The position numbers and the translations under genes are program-made. The notes beneath the pieces are model-generated. The model ran no database searches. It saw nothing but the letters and a program-made list of their open reading frames with translations, and was not told the origin of the DNA. Source: Malus domestica (taxonomy: Eukaryota; Streptophyta; Magnoliopsida; Rosales; Rosaceae). From it: a stretch of DNA of 64,000 bases. Position 1 is the stretch's first letter, and every line of letters starts with the position of its first letter. The stretch is from the NCBI RefSeq assembly GCF_042453785.1, contig NC_091663.1, forward strand, positions 33,840,001-33,904,000, given 5' to 3'. Below are positions 1 through 12,121 of the stretch, in pieces.

Positions 1-344
1 AAATATGGAAAAGTAGAGGATGCAAGGATGTCCTTTTCCTTGACGTGCTTTGGTATATCATGGAAGGACATATGCGAATACAGACGGTAAACTTCTTATT
101 CATTTACGAATCTGTTCTTTTATTTTAATTATTATTTTTGATTTGCTTTCCAAAGCAGCCAAACTTAATTATGTACTACTTAATTTCTTCATTCCTGCAA
201 ATTCATCAAGTCTAAATTTGAAAAAAAAAAAATTAAAAATAATAAGCCAGCATGAATGCCTCACCCCACAACTCTTCCATCCTTCGAAATTACCTCTTAT
301 GTTTCCTTTTTACAACTGTAAAAGAAAGGAATTCGGATATACTT

Positions 345-1720
345 ACCTCCAAAGGATGAGCTGAAAGGTATAGATGTTTAACATTGCAATCCCTGCCAAA
401 AGCACAGTTGCACAACCAGCAAACCGGGGTGATAATGCATTGGCATAGCGGTGATCTAGGTCAATATTTGGAGCAAAAATAAAGTTGTCCCCATCTACCT
501 CCAAATTATTACACTCCAAACTTTCCTTTACCTTTTTAACTCAGGAGCATTGATGTTGAGATCGAAAATTACACCACATCGACGAGTTCCTTCTATAACC
601 AAATCTTCAAGTACAGGGAATTTTGTGAAAACTTCACACATTGACTCATCAGTAACTAGATCTCTAAATCTAACTTGAAGGACCTTGAGACTTGGGAAGC
701 ACCCTGATCTAGGAAAACTGTTTATAAAATCTGACCCCAGCTTCAAAACCATTTTAGTGTTTGGAAGTGAAAAGGCTTTGAGGCAACTTCAAAATTTGGT
801 GTCGACCAGTGGAAAGATCAAGGTCATCAACATTATGCCTAATAGCAGTTGCGAATCCAACCCTTTAAACGAGAGGAACTGATGATTTCGGAGGACAATC
901 ACTGTGAAGACAGAATTTTTGAATGACTGATGAATTGTGAAAGGATAGTACCTGCTCAACAAAGCCACGAGAAATGGAAGATCTGTGTGGCTGAAGTCTA
1001 GAATGGTAAGAGAAGCCCATACGTTCTTCCATCTCCTGGACAAAATGCTGGTGCTTACTGTTGGTATTCAAAGTTTACTAACTCAATACCAAAATATGTG
1101 GGTGATAAGTTTACAAACTCTATCACACCTCTCACTTGCACTCTCAATAAAATTGGACAAAGAAAGAAATAAGTAAATGAAGAAGCAAGCTTCTGTGTTG
1201 CACAAAACTGCACGACAAACAAGCAAACACTTTGATATATCTAAAACAGTTTACAAACTGATGGAATAAGAAAGCTTACAAGCTTATAAAATTGGAAGTG
1301 GGATTCGGATGGTCTATTTATACAAAACAGAAATGAATACAACATGTCAGCTATGAAGCACTAGCTGCTAGACACTTTCACACATGGCTGGATGATCTTT
1401 ACACCCTTTCACACATGCACCAACTTTGGATGCACACACACATGCAGCTTTCCTTCTTGCAATACACAAAAGAAGTTCAGCTATCACATGGCAGCACACT
1501 GCTGTCTTAATCACCTTTCGGCTAACAAATGGAGGGAACAATGATGTTTGTAGTTTTAGGTGAACAACCTGGAAAGAACTAACAGCTAGCTTTAACCATT
1601 GACAACCTGTTTTTATTTGAATTTCCAACACTTACAACATTTCTTTCAAGAAATGGAAGTATGTGATCCTAGCTATCTTCAACACCCGCTCGACCCTTTG
1701 ACTTCAATGACTTCAAACAT
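345..1720 (-). pseudogene. F-box/LRR gene remnant, unit A, split by a solo LTR
   Basis: Reading the minus strand, a degenerate F-box start lies at about 1631-1718 and resumes at 1058 with the F-box tail 'SRRWKNVWASLTILDF'. Leucine-rich pieces follow at 528-752, including 'SGCFPSLKVLQVRFRDL' and 'FPVLEDLVIEG'. These match the order in the intact paralogue at 4036-5617. In plants such proteins are substrate receptors of SCF ubiquitin ligases. The F-box is interrupted by a 572-bp solo LTR with a 5-bp target duplication. The reading frame shifts between pieces, stops fall in the F-box start, and no FBD domain is seen before the window edge. It is a pseudogene; the family call is firm. Confidence 0.85.
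1059..1630. repeat. solo LTR, family 1, in the unit A F-box
   Basis: The segment starts TGTTGG and ends CCAACA and is flanked by the 5-bp direct repeat CTTAC (1054-1058 and 1631-1635). No internal retrotransposon domain is attached, so it is a solo LTR left by recombination between two LTRs. It is clearly homologous along its length to 9134-9683. It interrupts the F-box codons of unit A. Confidence 0.9.
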
Positions 1721-1829
1721 ATTTGTATGCCGTACAGCTATACTAAAAAACACGGCACCAATGTTGTAACTTGGATAGCTTAAGAGATCATAGCACTTAA
1801 TATTTCATAGGAAATATGAGATTTATGTT

Positions 1830-2330
1830 TTTTTAAATTCACAGAGAAATCAAAGCAGAACAGAATGCATGCATTAATTGTATATGTCAATTAAATGGAT
1901 GCGGATCTAAATTAAAGGTTAAAACTTGATTCTTCTATTCCTCTATAATTTTATCAATTCTGGGAAACCAGATGATAAGGAAGTTAAAAAAGTTAGGAAG
2001 TGAAGTACCTGATATGAGCTTTCTGGGATTCTGGGATGGCCCAGAAAAGTACCAGTTTACTGGTTGGTGAACGGTGATGAAACTCTTATTGGCAGCCGAT
2101 AAAACTGTGAGAAAACTAAGAAAGCGAAAACTACAAAGAGCACTCCCATCGGAAAAACCACAGTTGCTTCGAGCCTATAACTATTCTTTATGTGGCAAAT
2201 GAACATACCTTTTTTACTTTGCTGATAAATGGTATTACTCAAACTATTTCTTTGCGTGGCAAATGCACATACCTTTTTTACTTTGGTACGTAATGGTCTT
2301 ATACATAAAAACTTATAAACAAACAAACCG
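1830..2330 (-). other. leader exon and 5' flank of F-box unit A
   Basis: The minus strand has a CAG|GTACTTC splice donor at about 2009, preceded by a leader similar to those at about 2840 and 5866. The block from the 'acagagaaatcaaagcag' stretch (about 1840) through the leader recurs at about 2675-3090. In the intact unit C the same donor begins an intron in the 5' untranslated region. This is therefore the promoter-proximal part of the broken unit A. No coding ORF is supported here. Confidence 0.6.
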
Positions 2331-2439
2331 ATAGTAGTATTACGGTTTAGTGGTAATTTTTTATTTTATTATTATTAAGGGAGGGATGATGATTTGAAAT
2401 TATTACAATAATTTAAGAGTAAAAATAAAAAAATTATTT

Positions 2440-2645
2440 CGCAAAAAAAAAAAAAATTTGTCCCCATCTTTCTCATAGTCGTAACATTCCGAACTTATCC
2501 TTAATCTCTTCAACTCAGGAGCATCAATGTTGAGATTCAAAAATACACCGTGTCGACGAGTTCCTTCTATAGCCAAATCTTCAAGTACTGGGCAGTTTGA
2601 GAAAAGCTTACACATTGAGTAATCATTATCAAGATCTCTAAACTA
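2440..2645 (-). pseudogene. F-box/LRR fragment, unit B (one LRR segment)
   Basis: A short minus-strand reading contains 'CPVLEDLAIEGTRRHG' and 'NIDAPELKRLRIS', nearly the same as the LRR segment of unit A at 528-640. It ends in A-rich sequence and has no F-box or FBD. Together with the following leader copy it is a truncated tandem duplicate. Confidence 0.8.
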
Positions 2646-2659
2646 GATGCGAATGTAAA

Positions 2660-3095
2660 ATTTATGTTTTCTTAAATTCACAGAGAAATCAAAGCAGAAC
2701 AGAATGGATGCATGTATATATCAATTAGATGGATGCGGATCTAAACTAAAGGTTAAGACGTGATTGTTCTATATAATTTTCTCAATTTTCTTGGTAACCA
2801 AACAGATGGTAAGGAAGTTAAAAAAGATGGGAAGTGAAGTACCTGATATGAGCTTTCTGGGATTCTGGGATGGCCCAGAAAAGTACCTGTTTAGATGTTG
2901 GCGAACGGTAACTCTAATTGGCAGCTGAGAAATGGAGAGAAAACCTAAGACAGTGAAAACCACAAAATCTTCGGAAAACCACAATTGCTTCAAGCCAAAA
3001 ACTGTTTCTTTACCTTAACAAAAATTCTATTTCTTTACGTGGCAAATGCACATACCCTTTCTACTTTGGTAATAGGTGGTCATATAAACTTATAA
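2660..3095 (-). other. leader exon and 5' flank of F-box unit B (duplicate)
   Basis: This is a second copy of the block at 1830-2330, with the same CAG|GTACTTC donor (about 2840) and the same upstream leader ('cccagaaaagtacc' shared on the plus strand). Only the LRR fragment at 2440-2645 lies downstream, so the leader no longer serves an F-box reading frame. Confidence 0.6.
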
Positions 3096-4035
3096 ACATA
3101 AAAATAGATAGTACTAAGGTGTAGTATTGGGAGGCCATACATTTGACTCATATAAATTGCAAGTTCTTACACTTAAGATTTTATATTTGACGAGTTTTAC
3201 ACTTAAATTTGAATGGAGGAAAAAATTTCGTTAATTTGTTCAACATGTGATGCGTTGTGGGGGAATTTCTAACATAAACTTACAAAGATGGTCCAACCAC
3301 GTTAAAATTAGAGTTTGGTGGTAAATCGGCAAACAAAAAAATGTACGTAGCGCTATTTGAGCTTACCTCTAATAGTTCGAGTAGTGTTGTATAAATTTTA
3401 GTCTAAACCTATCTTGAAGCAATGAGCCGAAAGGGCACGGTAAATTACGATCAGGAGTGCTTAATGACAGTTTACTTCACACCGAAATTGGAAGTTTGTG
3501 ATTACCTATGAATGGATACTCTCCATAGGTTTTCTTTGGTGTTACTTTCTATTGCATAATTCGGCTTTCGCTGTCGAGTCCAATTTAGCACTGCAAAGTA
3601 TTAGATACTCCGAACTTTTTAACCATAAGATCTTTAGTAAAATGCCCGGAGCCGTAGTATTTTTGTATTCTCCATTGCAAATATACGAGAGTGAACGGAC
3701 TGACCATGGCATGTCACTATAACCAAATCAGTCTTAAGTTCAAGAAGGTAAACGGAGTTGATAATAAAATTCTACAACGGAAAACAACCGATTGCAAACA
3801 GATTCATCTTGTACAGACTTTAAATAAAATCCTTTCAAGTTCAAGATGGTGCTTTTACAAATTTGAAAACCAAATCCTTTCAAAACCACTAACTGAACTT
3901 TAAATAAAATCTTTTAGAAGCCTAAAACTGCATCTCAGATCATGATTTAATTTGCAGCTTTGATAACATAATCCTTCTGGAAACCAAAATATTGGACTTC
4001 AAAAGTAAGATCACTGGAAAGCCTGAGGTTGCATC
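3096..4035. other. intergenic, no gene recognised
   Basis: AT-rich sequence with only short ORFs that have no recognisable motif. It is the downstream flank of the intact F-box gene at 4036-5866. Confidence 0.5.
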
Positions 4036-5866
4036 TCAAATAAATTTAACTTGACAAGTCTTTGATCCCCGTTCAAACATACAAAATTCCTTGTATAGCT
4101 CCTCCTTTGCACACTGAGGATCACTTGTCGCAATAGTCATGTTATTCAATACTTTACCGTTCTTTAACAAAAACTTTGCAACTTCCATATCAGCTTGCCG
4201 TCCCTCGAATTTCCTTATGGAGACTGTCTTGAGGTATGACAACAAACAATTAGGCACAAAGTTTGGCTGAATCCATGGATGCTCCAAGTATTCTTCAATA
4301 CATTCGTTGAACTGCCAATTTATTAAATGTATGAATAAAATGAGAATATCTAAGAGTTGTCTGTTGATAAAGCACACTTGTAAATACACTTACATTTGCA
4401 CCAAGATATTCCAGATTAAGGGATCTCTTGAGCAACTCGTTTATCGATTTGAAGAGGTTGCAATCATAAAGATCCAGTTCCAAGTGTTTCAGACTATCGA
4501 AAGCAGGCAGACAACAACCCTTCATGAAAGAAAAGTGATGATCAAAATTGAAAAGCCAAAAAAAAAAAAAAAAAACGAGCCTTCTGCCCTAGTAAAAGAT
4601 AAATACGAACAACAATAGAGGTAAGAATAAATACGAAAAATCTAGTTACTTAGTCATATCACGGGAGCAAAGCTGCCAAAATACTGAATCAGAAACAATG
4701 GACAAAGAACGGAAGTATTGAGTAACTACCTCAAAAGATGGAGCAGAAAGACGCAGATATTTAACATGGGAAATGCCGGCTAGAAGTGCAGTCACACGGT
4801 TCACATAGCCAGGATCGTAAATTCCAAATTGGTCACTGAGATCTATATCCGCTTTGATTAGTGATTTTACATTCTCAAAAACATAATTTGACAAACGGTT
4901 GTCACAGAGATATAGATTTTCAAGCTTTGGGGCATTAATAAAAAGATTGTGCAAAGCTCCTGCGCCCAAATAAATTGTTAGCATCTTCAGTTCAGGAGCT
5001 GAAATGTTGATGTCCAAGACTACATGACGTATCCCTGAAACTGCTTTTATAGTTAAAACTTCGAGTACAGGGCATTGAGAAAAAAGCCTATTCATCGAAT
5101 CCTTATCAGCCATGCCAAATAACATAACACAGAGGTACTTCAGACTTGGAAAACACCCGGATGTAGGAACTTTGATAGTAAAGTTTAACAGTAGCTCCAA
5201 AAACATCAGACTTTTGCACATGCAAAGGCTTTTAGGCAACTCATAAATCCTGAGACGATCAAAGATCGCAGAAATGGAAAGTTCAACAACATTACGCCTA
5301 ATAGCCGTGCGAATCCAACCATCAACACGTGAAAAATCCTGAATCTGGCGACAACAAAGACTGAACCTCTGAATGTCTGATGAATCACGCATGAAAAGTA
5401 CACGTTCAACAAACATCGAAAATCCAGCATCTCCAGAAAAATATTCATGGTGGAAGTTAAGGATGGGAACAGAAGCCCATATATTCTTCCACTTGGTAGA
5501 CAAACAGCTGGTCCTGACAGCATATTTCGTTGGAAGGAAAGAAAGTATGTGACGAAGAACTTCGACGGGTAATTCACTGATCCTATCACCAGATCGGCTC
5601 TTACTTTTCAAAGCCATTTGAACCCTAAAAATTTTGATTACATTGCAAATTCAAAGACCTTGAATTTCAATTAAATATGAAAATGAAAAACTTTATTTCC
5701 GCCCTTTTTTTTTCTTTCATAATCTAAAGAGGAAAATATTAGCGAATCAAAACTAAAGGGTAAGACTTTAGATTTTCTATTCCCTCTATTATTTTCTCAG
5801 TTTTCTCGGTAACCAGACAGATCAACGGTAAGGAAGTGAGAAAGTTAAGGAGTGAAGTGAAGTACC
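4036..5866 (-). CDS. F-box/LRR/FBD protein, intact, three coding exons (unit C)
   Basis: Predicted substrate receptor of an SCF-type E3 ubiquitin ligase. Coding exons on the minus strand are 5617-4730 (296 codons), 4519-4394 (42 codons) and 4311-4036 (91 codons plus stop), total 429 aa; all junctions are GT-AG and phase 0. The F-box is near residues 10-50 ('RISELPVEVLRHILSFLP', then W-K-N-I-W). An LRR_2-type region runs about 95-335 ('CPVLEVLTI', 'APKLENLYL'). The FBD domain spans about 355-410 ('AKFLLKNGKVLNNMTI'). The length is normal for the family. A leader exon ends at 5866 with CAG|GTACT and joins 5624 across a 5'-UTR intron, placing the ATG at 5617-5615. This is the only unbroken member of the local cluster. 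The target is unknown. Confidence 0.92.
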
Positions 5867-6060
5867 TGATGTGAGTTTCTGGGTGAACAGTAAAATTCCG
5901 ATCGGCAGCTGAGAAATAATGGGATAATCTAAGAAAGTGAGAGCCGCAGGAGGAGGAAGAGAAGCACTCCCATCAGCGTTGTGTAAAGAGGTATTTGTTG
6001 ATTTGCTTGAACTTGTATTGCCGCTGCCAATTTCCCTTTGATCTTCAATTTTAGTCAATT

Positions 6061-6255
6061 ACCTTTTGGGTTCACCGAAGAGGTAGCACTTGGTACGATG
6101 GCAAGTGTCTTCGTCCATGAGTTGTAGGTCTCGGGTTCGAGATTTAGGAGCAGCCTCTCCATAAATGGGGGTAAGGCTAGCCGACATTCACCTCTCCCAG
6201 ACCCTGCGTAAAGCGGGAGCCTTGTGCACTGGGTAAGACCTTTTGGGTTCACCGA
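6061..6255 (+). mobile_element. tRNA-derived SINE with 18-bp target duplication
   Basis: The body (6079-6237) has a tRNA-like head containing the box B motif GGTTCGAGA, then 'cctctccataaatggggg' and a tail ending gggtaagacc. It is flanked by the identical 18-bp repeat accttttgggttcaccga (6061-6078 and 6238-6255). A homologous copy in the opposite orientation lies at 46105-46269. SINEs are moved by LINE enzymes and transcribed by RNA polymerase III from the internal A/B boxes. Confidence 0.88.
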
Positions 6256-6663
6256 GTAATCGGCTAAAATTAAAATTCATATGAGAAATTGGTAGCTTCA
6301 TACAATTTTAGGAGGCAAGTCGACAAATATGTCTTGTGTAAAATCACCACCTAGACCCCTTTCAGCTGCTAACTTTTATTTTATTATTGTAAATAATATT
6401 TCACACTAATCTATAAAAGAGTAAGCTGTCGATTTTTCCGCTTAACTTTCACCAAACTACCCTCACATGTTGTGCACATGTTTTCATTTAACATGGGGAA
6501 ATTGGCCAAAAATTTTAGTTTAAGTCATTGACCTTCCAATTTAAAAGTTTAGGGGATGAATCGAAAGTTAGGTGAAAGTTCAAGGGGGGGATCGGTAGTT
6601 TGTAAAACTATTAGTTGAAAGTTCAAGGGGGAAATTGACAGTTTACTCTCTATAAAACTATTG

Positions 6664-7589
6664 CTATCAGGTAGGGATGGGTTCAAAAAATCGAAAACCG
6701 AACTAAACCGAAACCGAAAAAATTGAACCGAACGAAAAAACAGAACTGAACCAAATTCTTTTGGTTCGGTTCGATTTTAGTGATCTAGAAACCGAACCAA
6801 ACCGAACCAAACCAAATTAATTAAATTAATTTTTTTATTTAATTATTTGTTTTGGATATTATTTTCTAAACCCAATTTGTAAGTTAAAATGTGCTAAACC
6901 CAATGTGTTGCCAAACTTTAAGCTCAAAATATTAAAAAAATGGTCTATAAAAACTCTAAACCCTACCTATTATTTCTCCCCCATATAAGGTTCCGGAACC
7001 AAACCTCCTCCTGAAGTACCTACATTTATCTCCATAGCACTATCTACTTCTGCCCCAGCTTTCTTTTCCAAATCTACTCTCATATAACATGTAACATAAT
7101 CCATAAACATTTATTTTGGGTAGATTACTTGGGTAATTTGTGATGGAAAAAAATCCAACACACGCTAAATAAATCCACCCACGCATTACTTTTACTAATC
7201 AAGTTGTCAACATGCAGTTACAAGCAAACAGCCCTGATCTTTGAATAACATCATACAATTTAACTTTTCTAAGTCATTTGTACGATTTTTGTGTTGTGAA
7301 GTTATTAGTTTGGACTTTGGAAGACTTGATTGATGATTTTAGTTCAACTTTAAACGTTTATTTTCTTTGTCTTTGATTCTAGTTAGAATGCTTATATTAT
7401 GATTGTGTTGGATATATTAAAATTTAGAATTTCAATGTTTTTCATTTTTTGAAAAAAAAAACAAAAAACCGAATCCGGACGGGAAAAAACCAAATTGAAA
7501 AAAATTTGAACAGAATCGAAATTTCGGTTTGGTTTCGGTTTTGGCAAAAAACTGAACCGATTTGAACCGAACCCACCCCTACTATCAGG
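6664..7589. mobile_element. non-autonomous hAT-type element, 910 bp
   Basis: The element (6672-7581) begins TAGGGATGGGTTC and ends GAACCCACCCCTA, forming short terminal inverted repeats. It is flanked by the 8-bp direct repeat CTATCAGG (6664-6671 and 7582-7589), the size expected for hAT transposases. The subterminal 100-150 bp at each end carry many GAACCGAA/TTCGGTTC motifs in inverted arrangement, which could be transposase-binding repeats. The AT-rich interior has no transposase ORF. Confidence 0.88.
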
Positions 7590-8160
7590 AAAGTTTAAAG
7601 AAGAACTAAGGTTTTTCACTGTAATTACTTGCCCTCAACACCGTACGGTGCAATCTATTTATAATGATTTCAGATTACATTAGGGTTTCAAAAACCTATT
7701 TACAAGTTTACAATTCAAAATTCAAACGGTGTAACTAATTCTGATTACAACAAACATTCAAAATTCATATAACCTGAACACAAGTTCCACTGGGTAAGAG
7801 TTATTGACTGAGTAAACAAACTGAAGAGTTTGTGATTCTTATTCTGAATACAAAGATTATTGTTCCAAACTTACAAGTGCATGAATTATTCAGCAGCATT
7901 CCTCCCTGTGAGATTACCAGTCATAACTTCCTGTGTCGAACCAATGACGATAACTAATATAGAAGAACATACAATGAACAAATGATATTACAGATGATAT
8001 TATTCATCGAGGAAGCTTGGAGTTCAACAATCGAAAAACTACGCTGCTCAGTATCAATAATTTATCTACTAACTGATGAATACACTACATGCTAGAATGT
8101 TAAATAAGTAAAATCAAAGTAAAAAAGAAATCCACAAGAAAAAGAGCATCTTCAATCAAC
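7590..8160. other. intergenic, no gene recognised
   Basis: AT-rich flank downstream of F-box unit D. No open frame or RNA gene is supported, and no repeat boundary could be resolved. Confidence 0.4.
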
Positions 8161-9133
8161 AGAGAAAATTGTTTAGCAGTAATAACACGTCCTTTGACCC
8201 CCTCTAGTATCTATCACCCATCTTTACAGATTCAACTTGACAAGTCATTGAACCCTTTTCAAATGTTGAGATTTTCCTGCACATCTCATCTTCCGAACAC
8301 AAAAATTTATGTGTTCTAGGAGAAGTGTATGAATAGTCATCTTATTTAAAACTTTGCCATTCTTCAAAAAGTATTTAGCAACTTCCATCTCATCTCGCTG
8401 ACCCTTGAAACACCTTATGGAGATGGTCTGGAGATGTGACAACAAACAAAGAGGCACGATGTCTGGTGGATTATTGCTCACATTCCATTTATGCTCATGT
8501 TCCTCAAACCATTTGTTGTCCTGCCAATTTTATTTTAAAGAACAGTTAAAATAAGAATTGTTAAGAGTCACATATTAGATCATGCTGCATAAGAGAAAGT
8601 ACATTATGAAACTCAAAATGTTTCAAGACAGGGGAACTCTTCAGAAATCCTGTAAGAAACTCACCAATGGATGATGAGTGGCATAAGCCTCTGAATGACA
8701 GTATCTTTGATCTTCCGACCATTAAAATTCAGCTCGAGTTGAATCAGATTTTCAAAAGTAGGCAAACACGAAGCCTGCAAGAAAGATCATTGATTAATCA
8801 AAAAGTTGATGCAATATATATAACAAATTATTTGAATCGCAACGTTCCAAAATTAAACAGAAAAGCTTCCAGTCACAACCACAATTAAGTTTGGTATAAA
8901 TGAAAGAACAATAAGAGCAACAAAGTTTTAAGAAAAAGAAAAATGGTAAGCAGGGGAAAGAAACCTAGGGTATAGTTACCTCAAAAATTGAAACCGTAAG
9001 AGATAGATTCTAACATTAGAAATTCCTGCTAGAAACTTAGTTGCACAGTCATCAATGGCGGAAGAATATTCAACTATACTCCTGAAATAAACTGTTTCTT
9101 CGACTAGAGATTTTTCACTCTCCAAACCAAAAT

Positions 9134-9683
9134 TGTTGGTATTGAGAAGTTTACTAACTCAATACCAAAATATATGGGTAATAAGTTTACAAACTCTATC
9201 ACACCTCTCACTTTGCACTCTCAATAAAATTGGACAAAGAAATAGAGAAAGGAGGGAAGCTACAAGCTTCGGCAAACAATGCACTTTGATATATTTAAAA
9301 CAATTTGCAAACACACTTCTGAAATGGAATGACAAATCAGAGACTCATCCTAAAGCCTTACGGGAGGCTTATTTATACAAGCAGAAAATGAAGGACCACT
9401 CAAGTGCTTTTAATAAAATAAACACAATAGCGCACACAAACAGATCATATGAACTTTGGACAGTCTGGCACACATGTGCAGCTATCTTTCCAGCTTGCAA
9501 TCAACATAGTTTCGGCTAGCACATCACATGGCAGCACACAGCTGCTGTCTTTGAACACACTTTCAGCTGGCACATGGAGGAAACTTTAGTCTTTGTAGTT
9601 GCAGCAAGTGTGAATACAACCTGTAAAGAAACTAACAGCTAGCAGCTGCCATTTACAACCTGATTTGATTTGAATTTCCAACA
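9134..9683. repeat. solo LTR, family 1, in F-box unit D
   Basis: Starts TGTTGG, ends CCAACA, 550 bp, flanked by AAAAT direct repeats (9129-9133 and 9684-9688). It is homologous to the solo LTR at 1059-1630. It interrupts the LRR-coding part of unit D. Confidence 0.9.
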
Positions 9684-9812
9684 AAAATAAGAGAGAATTG
9701 GCAGCCGCAATGGATAACTTTTCCAGATTTGGAGCATCAATATAAAAACGGACAAAATCGCCGTCCTTTTCATTATAGTTAGTGTTCAACGATTTTGTTA
9801 AGGCCTTCAATC

Positions 9813-10335
9813 TGTTGGGACTTAAAAAGGCTTCACTACTTTGGAGATGTTTATCTCACAAAGAAGAATGAAATGCAGCGGAATTGATAGGCAAGAGAAA
9901 GAACACTCAAAGTGTTATACAAAAATTTTTATTCTCACACAAACTTAGTACAAGAGGAAACACTTAAACATTCTCACACTCTCACACTTTTTGCTCTCTT
10001 ACTTGCTCTCACTTCTTCTTGCTTCTTACTTCACAACACACACACATACCTATATTTATAGGCATGTTTGCCGACATTGGACATTGCTAGATCATTCTAG
10101 CTACTTATTATGCATGCAACCGACATAGGCTTTGCAATATCCATACACTACCTTCTAGTATATTCTTTAGCTTAGATATTTAGGTGGATAACTGACTTAG
10201 ATTGCTGGAATTTTCCAGCTACTTTTGCCGACAAAGAATGCTAGAATTGTCTAGCATATTCAAGCATGCACCATCAATTGTGTTGCCTTTTCAGCATGGG
10301 CTGGACTTGGCCCAAGACTGGATTAGAATTCAACA
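9813..10335 (-). repeat. 3' LTR of the copia element
   Basis: 523 bp, TGTTGGGA to TTCAACA in plus orientation, adjacent to the polypurine tract. It contains 'ctatatttatagg', a TATA-like motif. It is identical to the other LTR except for two C/T differences in the CT-rich part (about 9967 and 9990). Confidence 0.93.
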
Positions 10336-10342
10336 TCCCCCC

Positions 10343-11848
10343 TTAATCTTGTCTTGTGACGCCGATTGAGTTCCTCAGTCTGAGAAAGTCTTCTTGTTTG
10401 AGTGGCTTGGTGAATATGTCGGCGACTTGGTCTTGAGATTTCACGTATTCCACTTGCACATCCTTTCTTGCAGTGCACTCTCTTATGTAGTGATAACGAG
10501 TATCTATGTGCTTGCTCCTGTCATGGAATACTGGATTCTTTGCTAGGGCTATTGCAGACTTGTTGTCGACATAGATCTCTGTTGGTTCTTCTTGTGGCAT
10601 GCTTAATTCTTTTAGCAAGTTTCTCAGCCAAATTGCATGACAGACACAAGAGGTAGCAGCTACGTATTCAGCTTCGCAGGTAAAGAGAGTGACAATCGGT
10701 TGCTTCTTTGACATCCATGTGAATGCAGTGTCTCCCATGAAGAATACAAATCCAGTAGTGCTTTTTCTATCGTCGGAATCTCCTGCCCAATCACTGTCGC
10801 TATATCCAGCAAGTTTGTAGTTATCAGAACTTGAATAGAACAAGCCAAAATTAATAGTACCTTTAAGGTATCGAAGAATTCTTTTGGCTGTCTTCAAATG
10901 TGTAGTTGTGGGATTCTCCATGTAGTGACTGACTAATCCGACGGCATAGAGAATATCTGGTCTTGTGCAAGTCAAGTAACGCAAGCTTCCAACTAGACTT
11001 TTGAAAAATGTTAGATCTACACTCTCTCCTTCGTCATGCTTAGTTAGTTTGACTCCGCACTCCACGGGCGTGCTTATGGGCTTGCAGTCGTCCATTTTGA
11101 ACTTTTTCAGTATCTCTTTTGTGTAGCTTTCTTGAGAGATGAAAATACCTTCTTCGTTCTGCTTGACTTCAATGCCTAGGTAGTATGCCATCAACCCGAT
11201 GTCGGTCATCTCGAATTCTTTGGTCATCACTCTCTTGAACTCTTCATACATGCTTGGATCACTTCCAGTGAAGACTAGATCATCCACATATAAGCACACA
11301 ATCAGAATATCTTCATCTTTGACTTTGACGTAGAGAGCATGTTCATGAGGGCACTTGATGAAGTTGTTTTCTTGGAAATACTTGTCGATGCGACTATTCC
11401 ATGCTCGTGGCGCTTGTTTTAACCCATAGAGGGCTTTTTTCAGCTTCAGAACTTTGTCTTCATGCCCTTTGATTTCATAGCCTGACGGTTGCTGAATGTA
11501 GACTTCTTCTTCAAGGACTCCATTTAGGAAAGCAGACTTCACATCCATTTGTTGAATCTTCCATTTGTTTTGAGCTGCCAAAGAAATTAGTAATCGTATA
11601 GTTTCCAAACGAGCAACTGGTGCAAATACCTCATCATAGTCGATTCCGGCTCTTTGACTATAGTCTTTCGCCACTAGTCTCGCCTTGTATCTTTCGACCT
11701 CTCCGTTGGCATTTTTCTTTGTCTTGTACACCCACTTGACTCCGATGGCTTTGTGTCCTTTCGGAAGAATAACGAGTTCCCATGTATCATTCTTCTGGAT
11801 TGCTTCAATTTCTTCATCTATTGCTTTCCTCCACTTAGTATCTTGCAC
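10343..11848 (-). pseudogene. copia pol, reverse transcriptase and RNase H part
   Basis: A 501-aa frame. The RT domain opens 'NDTWELVILPKGHKAIGVKW' and carries the active-site motif 'LYVDDL' near residue 190. RNase H of the copia type follows ('SDSDWAGDSDDRKSTTGF', 'CEAEYVAATS', 'DNKSAIALAKNPVFHDRSKH'). The frame ends next to the 3' LTR. Upstream it is cut from the rest of the polyprotein by an in-frame TAA at 11852-11854, where relatives usually have a glutamine codon. RT and RNase H would not be translated as part of one polyprotein without readthrough. Confidence 0.9.
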
Positions 11849-11854
11849 TGCTTC

Positions 11855-12121
11855 TTAGAAGTCAACTGGTTCACAATCAGCAAAGAGACAGAAAAGTGTA
11901 GGATTATCAAGTCTTTCAGCTACCTCATAAAGATCTCGTAGACTTCTTGTGCGTGGTACTTCTCTTTCATTTAGACTCTCACTTGATGATGCTGATGCTG
12001 ATGTTGGTGAATTACCATGATTGGTTGATGTTGGTGAAGCAGGTGGAGTAGTGGATTCTTGTTGAACCTCTCTTACTTTCCCCATCGTCCCTTGTTCATT
12101 CTCTTCTTCAAATTGAGGAAA
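11855..12121 (-). pseudogene. copia pol, linker between integrase and RT, out of frame
   Basis: The Ser/Pro/Glu-rich linker ('FEEENEQGTMGKVREVQQ' through 'LFCLFADCEPVDF') lies in a different frame from the integrase part. The frames meet at a run of seven A residues (12117-12124 region), a likely slippage indel. The segment ends at the TAA before the RT frame. Confidence 0.8.

Noticed and set aside
50..364. 104-aa ORF at the window start
   Set aside because: No motif and AT-rich composition; probably chance or the decayed 3' flank of F-box unit A.
3498..3903. Two overlapping plus-strand ORFs of 74 and 70 aa
   Set aside because: No recognisable motif, no splice context, different frames; not supported as a gene.
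6055..6252. 65-aa minus-strand ORF
   Set aside because: It is the SINE sequence read through; SINEs are non-coding.
10468..10848. Antisense ORFs over the copia RNase H
   Set aside because: Shadows of the real pol frame on the opposite strand or in another frame.
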